Of a DNA stretch of 64,000 nucleotides, positions 24,142 through 34,003 are shown in pieces; the stretch's first letter is position 1, and each line of letters starts with the position of its first letter. The notes under the pieces are model-generated. The model was not told where the DNA came from. It worked only from the letters and a program-made list of their open reading frames with translations, and made no database searches. Both the position numbers and the translations under genes were made by a program. The stretch spans positions 124,001-188,000 of the forward strand of contig CAVPBX010000006.1 of NCBI GenBank assembly GCA_963702305.1. The letters are read 5' to 3'. Origin of the DNA: PALSA-693 sp963702305. Its GTDB lineage: Bacteria; Actinomycetota; Acidimicrobiia; Acidimicrobiales; Palsa-688.

Positions 24142-25827
24142 GTGGTCGACCGACCTATCGCGACGGAGAACATCGTGCCGGGGGCACAACCCATGCCCCG
24201 GCGGCGCTTTCTGCAACTTGCCGGCCTCTCCGGCCTGGCGGCGGCCGCCGCCCCTCTGGTGGCGACGCCCGCCGGGGCCGCTACCGGCCCGACGCTCCTC
24301 GCCCAGCCGGACGTGACCGGCGCCCCGCTCGCCGACCAACTGCATCTGACCTTCGGTGCCGACCCGGCTCGGTCCATGGTGGCGTCGTGGTCGACCCCGC
24401 TGCGGGTCCGCCGGCCGGTGCTCCGGCTCGGCACGCCGGAGGGAGGATTCGGCCATACCGTGCCCGCCGAGGTCAGGCCCTACACCGACGCCATGACCGG
24501 CCAGACGGTGTGGACCTATCACGCCCGTATGGAAGGCCTTCGTCCCGATCACCCCTACGTCTACGAAGTCTTGGCGGACGGGGCCAGCCCGGTGGGCGGT
24601 CGCTTCCAGACCGCCCCCTCCGGTCGGGCCCCGTTCCGCTTTACCAGCTTCGGCGACCAGTCGATCCCGGCCGTGGTCGGGTCAGGGGCATCGCCCGGCC
24701 CGCACACGCCCAACGCCGGGTATGTGGTGTCCGCCATGGCCGCCCTCGATCGCCAGCCCCTCTTCCACCTCCTCAACGGCGACCTCTGCTACGCCAACGT
24801 CAGCGACGATCCCATCGACACCTGGCGCAGCTTCTTCCACAACAACATGCCGATTGCCGCCAACCTCCCTTGGATGCCGGCGGCCGGTAACCACGAAAAC
24901 GAGGTCGGCAACGGTCCGCAGGGCTACCTCGCCTACCAGACCTGGTTTTCCCTGCCGGACAACGGCCAACCCGACGCCTGGCAAGGCAATTGGTATTCGT
25001 TCAAAGTGGGCTCGGTCGGGGTGGTCTCGCTCAACAACGATGACGTCTGCTACCAGCAGGGCTCCTTCAGCGCCTACCGCGAGGCCCACCTCAACCCGGC
25101 CGCCAATCACGACGACTACATCCGGGGGTACAGCCAGGGGGCCCAGCGCGCCTGGCTGGACGCCACCCTGGCGGCCCTGCGGGCCGACGACGACGTCGAT
25201 TGGATCGTGGTGTGCATGCACCAAGTGGCCATGTCGTCGGCGAACTTCAACGGGGCCGACCTCGGCATCCGGGAACAGTGGCTGCCCCTGTTCGACCAGT
25301 ACGGCGTCGACCTGGTCGTCGCCGGCCACGAGCACCACTACGAGCGGACCCACCCGGTCCGGGGCGCGGACCATTCCAACCTGGCTCCCACCGGCCAGGA
25401 TCTGCTGACCCCCCTGGCCCAGCCGTCGCCGTCGGACACGGTCATCGACACCACCGAGGGGACCGTGCACATGATCCTCGGTGGCGGCGGCCATTCCTCG
25501 GCCACCCCGCCCGCGTCCTTCGACGACCCCGTCCACGGGGTGGTCATCTACGGCGTGGCCCCTCCGGTCGGTGGATCCCGGGCCTCCCTCAAGGTCCTGC
25601 AGGAGCCATCGGACTGGTCCGCGCACCGCGACCTCACGTACGAGTACGGCTTCGGCGTCTTCGACGTGGATCCCGGCGAGCCGGGCGGCACCACCTCGAT
25701 CACCTTCTCGTACTACGGCTCCACCCTGGGCTCGCCGGACTACCAGCCGCGGGACGGCATCACCTTGGTGCGGCCGCGAAAGCGCCGGGGCGACGAAGGA
25801 GATCGCGGCGCCAACGGTGCGGCGTGA
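24142..25827 (+). CDS. Purple acid phosphatase-like metallophosphoesterase, Tat-exported
   Basis: The 561-residue protein starts at GTG 24142, 4 bases after AAGGAGGTCACC, a strong ribosome binding site unlike most genes here. The Tat signal PRRRFLQLAGLSGLAAAAA and cleavage site near PAGAA indicate export in folded form. A fibronectin-like N-terminal domain (DQLHLTFGADPARSMVASW) precedes the metal site: FGDQS, GDLCYAN, AAGNHENE, VVCMHQV and GHEHHYERTHP, the PAP ligand order. Likely role: extracytoplasmic phosphate release. The usual FGDxG motif is FGDQS here. The 3' end overlaps the convergent flavoprotein gene by 68 bases. Confidence 0.9.
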   Translation: MVDRPIATENIVPGAQPMPRRRFLQLAGLSGLAAAAAPLVATPAGAATGPTLLAQPDVTGAPLADQLHLTFGADPARSMVASWSTPLRVRRPVLRLGTPEGGFGHTVPAEVRPYTDAMTGQTVWTYHARMEGLRPDHPYVYEVLADGASPVGGRFQTAPSGRAPFRFTSFGDQSIPAVVGSGASPGPHTPNAGYVVSAMAALDRQPLFHLLNGDLCYANVSDDPIDTWRSFFHNNMPIAANLPWMPAAGNHENEVGNGPQGYLAYQTWFSLPDNGQPDAWQGNWYSFKVGSVGVVSLNNDDVCYQQGSFSAYREAHLNPAANHDDYIRGYSQGAQRAWLDATLAALRADDDVDWIVVCMHQVAMSSANFNGADLGIREQWLPLFDQYGVDLVVAGHEHHYERTHPVRGADHSNLAPTGQDLLTPLAQPSPSDTVIDTTEGTVHMILGGGGHSSATPPASFDDPVHGVVIYGVAPPVGGSRASLKVLQEPSDWSAHRDLTYEYGFGVFDVDPGEPGGTTSITFSYYGSTLGSPDYQPRDGITLVRPRKRRGDEGDRGANGAA

Positions 25828-27043
25828 CCAGGACGGCGCGCGGGTAGTCCTCGAACATCCAGCGGGCGAAATGGCGGCGGGGCCACCCGCCGGTGTCGAC
25901 GATGCGCAGGGCGCCCCGGGAGCCTCGGCGGTGGGCGAGCACGCCCGACAGATCACGGGCCAACCGGTCGTCGATCGCCAGACCCCACCGGATCTGGCGC
26001 TGGTACCGGACCGCGGCGGCAGCCGGTCGGGTCGGGCCCGCAACCGCGACGGCCCGGGCCGCCAACTCCGCGGTCTCCAACGCCTGGGCGATGCCTTCGC
26101 CGGTCATGGGATCGCAAGCCCGGGCCGCGTCGCCGACAAAGAGGACCCGCCCACCGAGGCCGCTCAGGACGGTGGCGCCGATGCGCGCCGGTATGGGCCA
26201 GGCCCGCCACGGCCCGACCGGCGTGGCGTCCGGGCCCAGGACTTCGGCGATGTGCGGTCGGGCCAGGAGGTCGACACGCTGTCCCTTTAGCTGGCCCGGG
26301 CCCTTGAGCTGGCTCGGGCCGTCGGGCGGGCCGGGCGGCTGGTCCGGGTCGCGGATCACCCCGTAGCCCACGTTGGCGGTCCCGTCCGGGAGCGGGAAGG
26401 ACCAGGCGTACCCGGGCCGCATGTCGGGTTCGAACCACACCCACAGCTTGCGAGCCGCCGGACCCACCCCGCTGAAGTACTGGCGCCCGGCCTGCCAGTC
26501 GCCGAGGTACCCGGCATCGCCGAGACCGAGCAGCTTGCGGACCGGTGACCACATGCCGTCGGCCGCGATGACATAGCGGGCCCGGACGTGGCGGCCGTCG
26601 TCGAGGCCCAGGTCGACTGCGGTCCCGTCAGGGGCGGCCGCGACACCCACCACCCCGTGGCCCTCGATCACCCCGGCCCCCGAGGCCCCGGCCAGGTCGA
26701 CCAGGGCGGCGTCGAGGTCGGATCGGCGGGCCGACGCCGCGAACTGCCTGCCGCCGGCCGGCAGCGGCAACCGGACCTTCCGGCCGCCCGGGACGGCCAC
26801 GACCGCCTCGTCGACGGGCTCCCACGACGGCACCGTCGCCGGATCGAAGCCGAGGTCCTCGAGGAGACGCAGGGCGGCCGTGGTCAGACCGTCACCGCAG
26901 CACTTGTCCCGCGGAAAGGTGGCCTTGTCTATGAGCAGGACCGACCGGCCCTGTCGGGCCAGGGTGATGGCGGCCGCGCTCCCTGCCGGGCCGGCGCCCA
27001 CCACGGCGACGTCGCTGGTGAGGGGGCTCCCGGCTTGGCGCAC
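25760..27043 (-). CDS. Geranylgeranyl reductase-family FAD oxidoreductase
   Basis: The 427 residues form a PHBH-fold flavoprotein: VAVVGAGPAGSAAAITLARQG (dinucleotide fold), DKATFPRDKCCGDGLTTAAL (the GGR-family signature with paired cysteines), AADGMWSPVRKLLG, and GRVLFVGDAARACDPMTGEGI (the FAD GD motif). Family members reduce isoprenoid chains of menaquinone, chlorophyll or archaeal lipids; in actinobacteria menaquinone saturation (MenJ-like) is a candidate. The start is GTG at 27043. An 18-bp imperfect duplication (26286-26321) encodes QLKGPGQLKG. It runs in the same direction as the upstream hydrolase. Confidence 0.88.
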   Translation of the reverse strand: MRQAGSPLTSDVAVVGAGPAGSAAAITLARQGRSVLLIDKATFPRDKCCGDGLTTAALRLLEDLGFDPATVPSWEPVDEAVVAVPGGRKVRLPLPAGGRQFAASARRSDLDAALVDLAGASGAGVIEGHGVVGVAAAPDGTAVDLGLDDGRHVRARYVIAADGMWSPVRKLLGLGDAGYLGDWQAGRQYFSGVGPAARKLWVWFEPDMRPGYAWSFPLPDGTANVGYGVIRDPDQPPGPPDGPSQLKGPGQLKGQRVDLLARPHIAEVLGPDATPVGPWRAWPIPARIGATVLSGLGGRVLFVGDAARACDPMTGEGIAQALETAELAARAVAVAGPTRPAAAAVRYQRQIRWGLAIDDRLARDLSGVLAHRRGSRGALRIVDTGGWPRRHFARWMFEDYPRAVLVTPHRWRRDLLRRPGAFAAAPR

Positions 27044-27111
27044 GACTCCATGGTCGCATCAGGGGGCGGCCCCGGCCAGGCGGACCGGTCGGGCCGCACG
27101 CCCGGCGGCCG

Positions 27112-27942
27112 TCACCCCCGGCTCGCCGCCCGACTGGCCGCCCGCTCGAGCAGCGCCGCCACCTCCCCCGGGTGACTGAGGTGGGCCCCGTGGCCCGCTT
27201 CCGCGATCTCGGCCATCTCGCCCGCCGGCAGGGTGGCCGCCAACTCCCGGGCGGCGCGGCGTTGGTGGATCGACGAACGACCACCCCGACCGACGATCAC
27301 CGGTACCCGAACCGTCCGGGCGTCGAACGCCGGCCCGAGACTGAGAGTGTGCAACTCGGCGTGCAGCGTCGGTCCTTCGGCTCGGCGCTGGGCCTGCGTC
27401 GCGGCCGGCAGCCGCTCCCACACCCGGTCACCGACCATCCGCCGCATAAACCATTCGGCCCGCTCGTCGGGGTCCAGCTCGGCTCCGGCGCCGCCGCTGG
27501 CGCTGGACTCGGGCCACCAGGGCAGCCACGGCTGGGGCGGCTCCCACACCAGCGCGGCCGGGATCAGGTCCGGGTGATCGGCGGCGGCCGCCAGGACCAC
27601 GTCGCCCCCGAAGCTGTGCCCGAAGGCCACCGCCGGTCTGCCGTCCAGGACCTCCACCAGGTCCGCCACCTGGTCGTCGAAGGTGGCCGGCGGCCCGGCC
27701 CCGGCCGAGCCGGCGTAGCCGCGCCGGTCATAGGCGACGATGTGCCACAGGGGGAGCTTGGTCATCAGCCGGGTAAAGCTGGTGGCCCGGTCCATGGTGC
27801 CGTGGACGAGCACGGCGAGGCGACCGGATCCGTCCCCTTCCGAGATCGGGCCCCGGCGCAGGATGCGCAATCGATCGGGCCCAGGCACGCCCCGACTGTA
27901 GTTAGTCCCCTCAAACCCCTCGTCGAGCTGCGGTACGCTCAC
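27112..27942 (-). CDS. Alpha/beta hydrolase
   Basis: The 276-residue hydrolase has the oxyanion loop VLVHGTMDRATSF, the nucleophile elbow AFGHSFGGDVVLA, and a late histidine in AEAGHGAHLSHPGEV. The acid residue position is around VPVIVGRGGRSS, which lacks the usual Asp, so the triad acid is unclear. GTG 27942 is the start; it is divergent from the TetR gene with only 35 bases between, so both promoters must overlap and the TetR protein may control it. The substrate is unknown. Confidence 0.85.
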   Translation of the reverse strand: MSVPQLDEGFEGTNYSRGVPGPDRLRILRRGPISEGDGSGRLAVLVHGTMDRATSFTRLMTKLPLWHIVAYDRRGYAGSAGAGPPATFDDQVADLVEVLDGRPAVAFGHSFGGDVVLAAAADHPDLIPAALVWEPPQPWLPWWPESSASGGAGAELDPDERAEWFMRRMVGDRVWERLPAATQAQRRAEGPTLHAELHTLSLGPAFDARTVRVPVIVGRGGRSSIHQRRAARELAATLPAGEMAEIAEAGHGAHLSHPGEVAALLERAASRAASRG

Positions 27943-27977
27943 TGGGGCGGCAGTCGGTCGCCTCGAGGAGGCACCCG

Positions 27978-28601
27978 GTGAAACGCTCCGCGGTCCACGC
28001 CACCCGGACGCCTCGCCAGAGGCAATTTATCCAGGTGGCGGCGCGGCTGTTCTCGGAGCGGGGCTATCACTCCGTGGGCATCAACGAGATCAGTGCCGAG
28101 TTGGGGTTGTCGGGACCGGCGATCTACCGGCACTACGCCAGCAAAGAGGCGCTCCTGATCGCGGTCCTCGATGACGTCACCATGTCGCATCTCGAGGAAG
28201 TTCGCGACCTGGTGTCGTCGATGGTCGACGCCCGTCAGACGCTGGAAGCGATCGTCCACCACCACCTGGCGTTCGTCTTCGATCAGACGGAGAACATCAT
28301 CACCTGGCGGACGGAGTTCCGCAGTCTTCCGGACGCCGATCGTCATCGGTTGCGCTACCTCCAGCGGCTCTACGTGGAGGAGTGGGTGCGCACCGTGGGG
28401 ACGCTCCGCCCCGAACTGGGGGACGACGAGGTTCGGGTCGTCTGTCACGCCGCCATCTCGCTGTTGCAATCTCCTACCGAGTTTCACAGCCCCATGACCC
28501 GGGAGGCCCTCTCGCGCGTCTTGGCCCCGATGGCGCTGCAGATCCTCATTGGCGAGGGCGTCACCGGCGCCTGCTCGACATGGGGCGCGCCGGTGAGCTA
28601 G
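27978..28601 (+). CDS. TetR-family transcriptional regulator
   Basis: The 207 residues begin with a TetR helix-turn-helix: RQRQFIQVAARLFSERGYHSVGINEISAELGLSGPAIYRHYASKEALLIAVLDD. The remaining helices form a ligand-binding domain. GTG 27978 follows AGGAGG at a normal distance. It sits directly upstream of the acyl-CoA carboxylase genes in the same direction and divergent from a hydrolase, the layout of acyl-CoA-responsive TetR repressors (for example of branched-chain or isoprenoid catabolism). The effector is inferred, not seen. Confidence 0.9.
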   Translation: MKRSAVHATRTPRQRQFIQVAARLFSERGYHSVGINEISAELGLSGPAIYRHYASKEALLIAVLDDVTMSHLEEVRDLVSSMVDARQTLEAIVHHHLAFVFDQTENIITWRTEFRSLPDADRHRLRYLQRLYVEEWVRTVGTLRPELGDDEVRVVCHAAISLLQSPTEFHSPMTREALSRVLAPMALQILIGEGVTGACSTWGAPVS

Positions 28602-28664
28602 CGTTAGTAGCGATTAACATCACGGCTCGAAGGAGTGGGGGATGCCCGAAGCGGGACTCTGGTC

Positions 28665-30260
28665 GTGCCGAGCCTGAGGTCTCGGGTCGACCCGCAGAGC
28701 GAGGAGTTCCAGGCCAACCTCCTGCACCATTCGGAGCTCCTCACGCGGCTCGACGAGCAGCTCCGCCTGGCTCGGGACGGGGGAGGGGCGGCCTACCGCC
28801 AGCGGCACCAGGACCGCGGCCGGATGCTGGCCCGGGAGCGCATCGACCTGTTGGTGGACCGGGGGTCGGCCTTTCTGGAGCTCTCGCCGCTGGCGGCCTG
28901 GGGTACGGAGTTCGTCGTCGGGGCCAGCGTCGTCACCGGCATCGGAGTCGTGAGTGGCACCGAGTGCGTCATCATCGCCAACGACGCCACCGTCAAGGGG
29001 GGTACCTCCAACCCGTTCACCTGGAAGAAGATGTTGCGGGCCCTGCACATCGCCCGGCTCAACCGGCTGCCGGTCATCAACCTGGTCGAGTCCGGGGGCG
29101 CGGACCTGCCGACCCAGGCCGATCTCTTCGTCCCGGCCGGTCAGCTCTTCCGGGACCTCACCCAGCTGTCCGCCCTCGGCATTCCCACCGTCGCCCTGGT
29201 CTTCGGCAATTCCACGGCCGGCGGGGCGTACGTCCCGGGCCTGTGTGACTACACCGTCATGGTCGACCAGCAAGCCAAGGTGTTCCTCGGCGGTCCGCCC
29301 CTGGTCAAGATGGCCACCGGCGAGGTGGCGTCCGACGAGGAGCTCGGGGGGGCCCGCATGCACTCCTTCGTGTCCGGCCTGTCGGACTACTTCGCCCGGG
29401 ACGAGCGGGACGCCATCCGCCTGGGCCGCCAGGTCGTCAGCGACTTCCATTGGCGAAAGCTGGGGCCGGCGCCCGCCCGACACCGAGAGCCCCTCTACGA
29501 TCCGGCCGAGCTACCGGGGATCGCGTCGGCCGATCTGCGGGTCCCCTTCGACCCGCTCGAGGTCGTGGCCCGGGTCCTGGACGCCTCGGAGTTCGACGAG
29601 TACAAGCCCGGCTTCGGTACCAGTCTGGTCACCGGATGGGGTTCGCTCCACGGGTATCCCGTCGGCGTCCTGGCCAACTCGAAGGGAGTGCTCTTCAGCG
29701 AGGAGGCCAAGAAGGCGACGGAATTCATCCAGCTGGCCAATCAGGTCGACACGCCCCTCATCTTTCTGCACAACACGACCGGCTACATCGTCGGTAAGAG
29801 CTTCGAGCAGGGCGGGATCATCAAGGACGGGGCCAAGATGATCAATGCGGTCGCCAACAGCTCGGTACCCCACCTGTCGGTCATCGTCGGGGCGTCCTAC
29901 GGTGCCGGCAATTACGGCATGTGCGGCCGGGCCTACGACCCGCGTTTCCTCTTCTCGTGGCCCAACTCCCGGACCGCGGTCATGGGGCCCCAGCAGCTGG
30001 CCGGGGTGCTGTCGATCGTGGGGCGCGAGGCCGCGGAAGCAGCCGGCCGGCCGTTCGACGAGGAGCGGGATGCGGCCCGCACGGCGGCGATCCAGGCCCA
30101 AATCGAACGGGAGTCATTTTCCTTCTACATGAGCGGCCTGCTCTACGACGACGGCGTCATCGCTCCTGCGGACACGCGCACGGTCCTCGGGATTTGTCTC
30201 TCCGCCTGTCACAGCAACGTGGTCGAGGGCCGCCGCGGCTTCGGCGTCTTCCGGATGTAG
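28665..30260 (+). CDS. Acyl-CoA carboxylase beta (carboxyltransferase) subunit, methylcrotonyl-CoA-type
   Basis: About 531 residues of a biotin-dependent carboxyltransferase. RERIDLLVDRGSAFLEL, GTECVIIANDATVKGGTSNPFTWKKMLRALHIA, NLVESGGADLPTQ and SAGG-like GNSTAGGAYVPGL, then NTTGYIVGKSFEQGGIIKDGAKMINAVANS match the methylcrotonyl/geranyl-CoA carboxylase beta branch. The partner biotin subunit follows 2 bases later. The start is unclear: GTG 28665 (VPSLRSRVDPQSEEFQAN) fits homologues but has no ribosome binding site, whereas a perfectly spaced AAGGAG serves an out-of-frame ATG at 28642. Likely role: leucine or isoprenoid catabolism. Confidence 0.9.
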   Translation: MPSLRSRVDPQSEEFQANLLHHSELLTRLDEQLRLARDGGGAAYRQRHQDRGRMLARERIDLLVDRGSAFLELSPLAAWGTEFVVGASVVTGIGVVSGTECVIIANDATVKGGTSNPFTWKKMLRALHIARLNRLPVINLVESGGADLPTQADLFVPAGQLFRDLTQLSALGIPTVALVFGNSTAGGAYVPGLCDYTVMVDQQAKVFLGGPPLVKMATGEVASDEELGGARMHSFVSGLSDYFARDERDAIRLGRQVVSDFHWRKLGPAPARHREPLYDPAELPGIASADLRVPFDPLEVVARVLDASEFDEYKPGFGTSLVTGWGSLHGYPVGVLANSKGVLFSEEAKKATEFIQLANQVDTPLIFLHNTTGYIVGKSFEQGGIIKDGAKMINAVANSSVPHLSVIVGASYGAGNYGMCGRAYDPRFLFSWPNSRTAVMGPQQLAGVLSIVGREAAEAAGRPFDEERDAARTAAIQAQIERESFSFYMSGLLYDDGVIAPADTRTVLGICLSACHSNVVEGRRGFGVFRM

Positions 30261-30262
30261 CG

Positions 30263-32234
30263 GTGATCCGCAAAGTCCTGATCGCCAACCGGGGCGAGAT
30301 CGCCCGGCGCATCATGCGCACGGCTCGGAGCCTCGGCATTCGGACCGCCGTCGTGTACTCCGACGCAGACCGGTCGGCGCAGTTCGTGCCCGAGGCGGAC
30401 GAAGCCGTGCGCCTGGCCGGATTGACGGCGGCCGACACCTATCTGGTGGGCGACTTGGTCATCGACGACGGCGCGGCGCGTCGGCGCGGATGCCATCCAC
30501 CCGGGATACGGCTTCCTCTCCGAGAACGCCGACTTTGCGAAGGCTTGCGTGCAGGCCGGGCTCACCTTCGTCGGTCCCTCGCCCGACGCCATCCGGACGA
30601 TGGGCGACAAGCTGGGGGCCAAGCAGATGATGGCCGCCCATGGCGTGCCGACCCTCCCCAGCGCCACCGTGGCCGATGGCGGGGCGGACGAGCTGGCGGC
30701 GGCCATCTCCCGGGTCGGGCTGCCCGCCATCATCAAGGCCAGCGCGGGAGGCGGGGGCCGGGGCATGCGGGTCGTCACCGAAGCCGGTGAAATGCGCCTG
30801 GCGCTGGCCAGCGCCCGCCGCGAGGCGCAGGCCGCTTTCGGGGACCCGACGGTGTTCATCGAGCGGTATCTGTCACCGGCTCGCCACATCGAGGTCCAGA
30901 TCGTCGCCGACCGGGACGGAGAGGTGGCGACCCTCTTCGAACGCGAGTGCTCCATCCAGCGCCGCCACCAGAAGCTGGTGGAGGAGTCCCCGTCGCCCTT
31001 CGTGGACGCCGCCCTCCGGTCTCGCCTGACCGCGGCGGCGACCCAGGCCGCTCGAGCCGTCGGCTACCGGGGGGTGGGCACTGTCGAGTTCGTCGTCGAC
31101 CGCGACGGCGAGTTTGCCTTCCTGGAGATGAACACCAGGCTCCAGGTGGAGCATCCGGTCACGGAGCTGATCACCGGTCTCGACCTCGTCGCCTGGCAGT
31201 TCCGCATCGCGGCGGGCGAGCGGCTCGGGCCGGACGTCACCGACGCCCGGCTCCGGGGCCACGCCATCGAGGTCCGGTTGTGCGCGGAGGACCCGACGAC
31301 CGGGCATCTCCCGGCGTCGGGCACGTTCCTCCTGTTCGAAGTGGACGACACCGCGGTCCGGGTGGATTCGGGGGTGACGACCGGATCCGAGGTCTCGCCC
31401 TTCTACGACTCGATGGTCGCCAAGGTGATCTCGTGGGGCGAGTCGAGAGCGGACGCCATCGCCAAGCTGGCGGACGCCCTGGAGCGAGCCCGGCTGCACG
31501 GCGTGACCACCAACCGCGACCTGCTCGTGCGCACCCTGCGCAGCGACGAGTTCGCCGCCGGCGACACCACCACCGACTTCCTGGCCCGGCTGCCCCACCT
31601 GGCCCGCCCCCGGACGGAACGGGCCGCGCACCGCCAGCACGCGGCCGTGGCTGCGGTCGCCGTCGACCACGCGGACCACGCCGGTCGGGCCGTGCAATCC
31701 GGCATCCCCGCGGGCTGGCGCAACAACCGGAGCGGGCTCGACCACGTGGAGTTCGGCGGGGAGGGCGAGCCGATCACGGTGCGGTACGGATGCAACGGGT
31801 CGGACCGGCGCGTCGAAGTTGACGGGACGCCGGTCGACATCGAAGTCCACTTGGTCGACCCGGATACGGTCGAGGCCACCATCGACGGCATCAGGCGTAC
31901 CTTCCGGGTGGCGGTCGATCCCAGTCGGGTGCTGGTGGACAGCGGCATGGGGGCGTCGACCTTCGAATGTATCGACCGTTTCCCCTCACCTGCGGACTCG
32001 GGGCCGGAGGGGGGGTTGACCGCCCCGATGCCCGGGCGGGTGGTGCGGATCCTGGTCGCGGCCGGCCAATCGGTGGAAGCCGGCGAACCGATGATGGTCC
32101 TGGAGGCCATGAAGATGGAGCACACCATCTTCAGCCCGACAGCCGGAACGGTGGTCGCCCTGCACGTCGACGAAGGCGACCAGGTGGAGCGGAGCGCGGT
32201 CCTCGCCGCGGTCGAGCCGGCCGTGGCGCCCTAG
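30263..32234 (+). CDS. Acyl-CoA carboxylase alpha subunit (biotin carboxylase + BCCP), frameshifted
   Basis: The N-terminus VIRKVLIANRGEIARRIMRT begins at GTG 30263. Around 30476 the frame changes: upstream ends LVGDLVIDDGA, downstream continues RVGADAIHPGYGFLSENADF. One inserted G (or two lost bases) explains it. The rest is intact: ATP-grasp KASAGGGGRGMR, ERYLSPARHIEVQ, FERECSIQRRHQK, EMNTRLQVEHPVTE, the biotin carboxylase C-terminal domain, and a biotinyl domain with VLEAMKMEH. The fused biotin-carboxylase/carrier layout matches methylcrotonyl-CoA carboxylase alpha. Its stop overlaps that of convergent ettA in the tetramer CTAG. A sequencing error is the likely cause of the break. Confidence 0.9.
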
Positions 32235-33910
32235 CCCCGGACCAGCGGCTTGTACCGGATACGGTGGGGTTGGTCGGCCTCGGCGCCCAGCCGCTTGTGG
32301 CGGTCCGCCTCGTAGTCGGAGAAGTTGCCTTCCCACCAGCGGACCTCCGAATCGCCCTCGAACGCCAGCACGTGGGTGGCCACCCGATCGAGGAACCACC
32401 GGTCGTGGCTGATCACGACCGCACACCCCGGGAACGTCAGCAGGGCATCCTCCAAGGCGCGCAGGGTGTCGACGTCGAGGTCGTTGGTGGGCTCGTCGAG
32501 GAGCAGGACGTTGCCACCCGACCGCAGCACCTTGGCCAGATGGACCCGGTTGCGCTCACCGCCCGAGAGGTCGCCGACCTTCTTCTGCTGGTCGCTGCCC
32601 TTGAACCCGAAGCTGGCCACATAGGCTCGCCCGTGCAGCTCCCGGTCACCGACGACGATGCGCTCCTGGCCGCCGGCCACCTCCTCGAACACCGTCTGGT
32701 CCGCCGCCAGCGTGTCCCGCGACTGGTCGACGTACGCCAGCTGGACCGTCTCACCGACGCGCAGGTCGCCGGCGTCGGCCGCCTCGGCGCCCACGATCAT
32801 CCGGAACAGGGTGGTCTTGCCCGCCCCGTTGGGGCCGATGACCCCCACGATGCCGCCGGGCGGGAGGAGGAAGGACAGGTCCTCGAACAGCAGCCGGTCC
32901 CCGAAGCCCTTGGCGACCCCCGCCGCTTCGACCACCACGTCGCCGAGGCGGGGGCCGGGCGGGATGGTGATCTCGAGCTTGTCGGCGCCGCGGTCGGCTC
33001 GTTCGGATGCCGCGACCAGCTCGTGGTAGGCGGTGATACGGGCCTTGCCTTTGCTCTGGCGGGCCCGGGGGGACATGCGGACCCACTCGAGCTCCCGCTC
33101 CAAGGTGCGCTGGCGGGCCCGGTCCGCCTTCTCCTCAGCCGCCAGCCGAGCCTGCTTCTGCTCGAGCCAGGACGAGTAGTTGCCCTCCCACGGGATGCCG
33201 AATCCCCGGTCCAGCTCCAGGATCCAGCCGGCGACGTTGTCCAGAAAGTAGCGGTCGTGGGTGACGGCCACCACTGTGCCGACGTACTCCTGCAAGGTGC
33301 GCTCCAGCCAGGCGACCGATTCCGCGTCGAGGTGGTTGGTGGGTTCGTCGAGGAGGAGGAGGTCCGGGCTCGACAGGAGGAGCCGGCAGAGCGCCACCCG
33401 GCGGCGCTCGCCGCCCGACAAGGTGGTGACGTCGGCGTCGGCCGGCGGCAGCCGCAGGGCGTCCATGGCGATCTCCAGCTTGCGGTCGAGGTCCCAGGCG
33501 CCCGTGGCGTCGATGCGGTCCTGCAGCTGGGACTGCTCGGCCAGCAGCTTGTCGAAGTCCGCGTCCGGTTCGCCCATGGCGGTGCACACCTCGTCGAAGC
33601 GGACGAGAAGGGCCTTGACTTCAGCCACGCCGTCCGTCACGTTGCCGGCCACGTCCTTGCTGGCGTCGAGCTGGGGTTCCTGGGGGAGGAATCCGACAGT
33701 GAAGCCGGGCGTGAGGCGAGCCTCGCCGGTGAAGCCGTCGTCGACGCCGGCCATGATCTGCAGGAGCGAGGACTTACCGGAGCCGTTGGCGCCGATCACG
33801 CCGATCTTGGCCCCGGGAAAGAAGGACAGGTTGATGCCCCGCAGCACCTCGCGATCGGGCGGATAGAAGCGACGCAGGTCGCGCATGGTGAAGATGTACT
33901 GGGCCGGCAT
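32231..33910 (-). CDS. ettA: Energy-dependent translational throttle protein, ABC-F ATPase
   Basis: The 559-residue ABC-F protein has the length of E. coli EttA. Two nucleotide-binding domains: Walker A GANGSGKSS with LSGGERRRVALCRLLL and LLLLDEPTNHLDAESVAWLE, then GPNGAGKTT with LSGGERNRVHLAKVL and LLLDEPTNDLDVDTLRALE. Between them the linker with MSPRARQSKGKARITAYHEL and the arm region characterise EttA, which binds the ribosomal E site and gates translation according to ATP/ADP. The start MPAQYIFTMRDLRRFYPPDREVL at ATG 33910 matches homologues. It is divergent from kgd. Confidence 0.95.
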   Translation of the reverse strand: MPAQYIFTMRDLRRFYPPDREVLRGINLSFFPGAKIGVIGANGSGKSSLLQIMAGVDDGFTGEARLTPGFTVGFLPQEPQLDASKDVAGNVTDGVAEVKALLVRFDEVCTAMGEPDADFDKLLAEQSQLQDRIDATGAWDLDRKLEIAMDALRLPPADADVTTLSGGERRRVALCRLLLSSPDLLLLDEPTNHLDAESVAWLERTLQEYVGTVVAVTHDRYFLDNVAGWILELDRGFGIPWEGNYSSWLEQKQARLAAEEKADRARQRTLERELEWVRMSPRARQSKGKARITAYHELVAASERADRGADKLEITIPPGPRLGDVVVEAAGVAKGFGDRLLFEDLSFLLPPGGIVGVIGPNGAGKTTLFRMIVGAEAADAGDLRVGETVQLAYVDQSRDTLAADQTVFEEVAGGQERIVVGDRELHGRAYVASFGFKGSDQQKKVGDLSGGERNRVHLAKVLRSGGNVLLLDEPTNDLDVDTLRALEDALLTFPGCAVVISHDRWFLDRVATHVLAFEGDSEVRWWEGNFSDYEADRHKRLGAEADQPHRIRYKPLVRG

Positions 33911-34003
33911 CCCCCCAGTCTGCCCCGAGCCCCGCCGGGCGCGAGCGCGACCAAACCGGCCGGCCTCGGATCGCGGGGCAGGCGACGTACGCTGGAACAT
34001 GTT

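Noticed and set aside
28635..28664. GTG 28635 as start of the carboxylase beta gene
   Set aside because: The AAGGAG lies immediately against this GTG, too close for initiation, and the extra residues (VGDARSGTLV) do not look like family N-termini.
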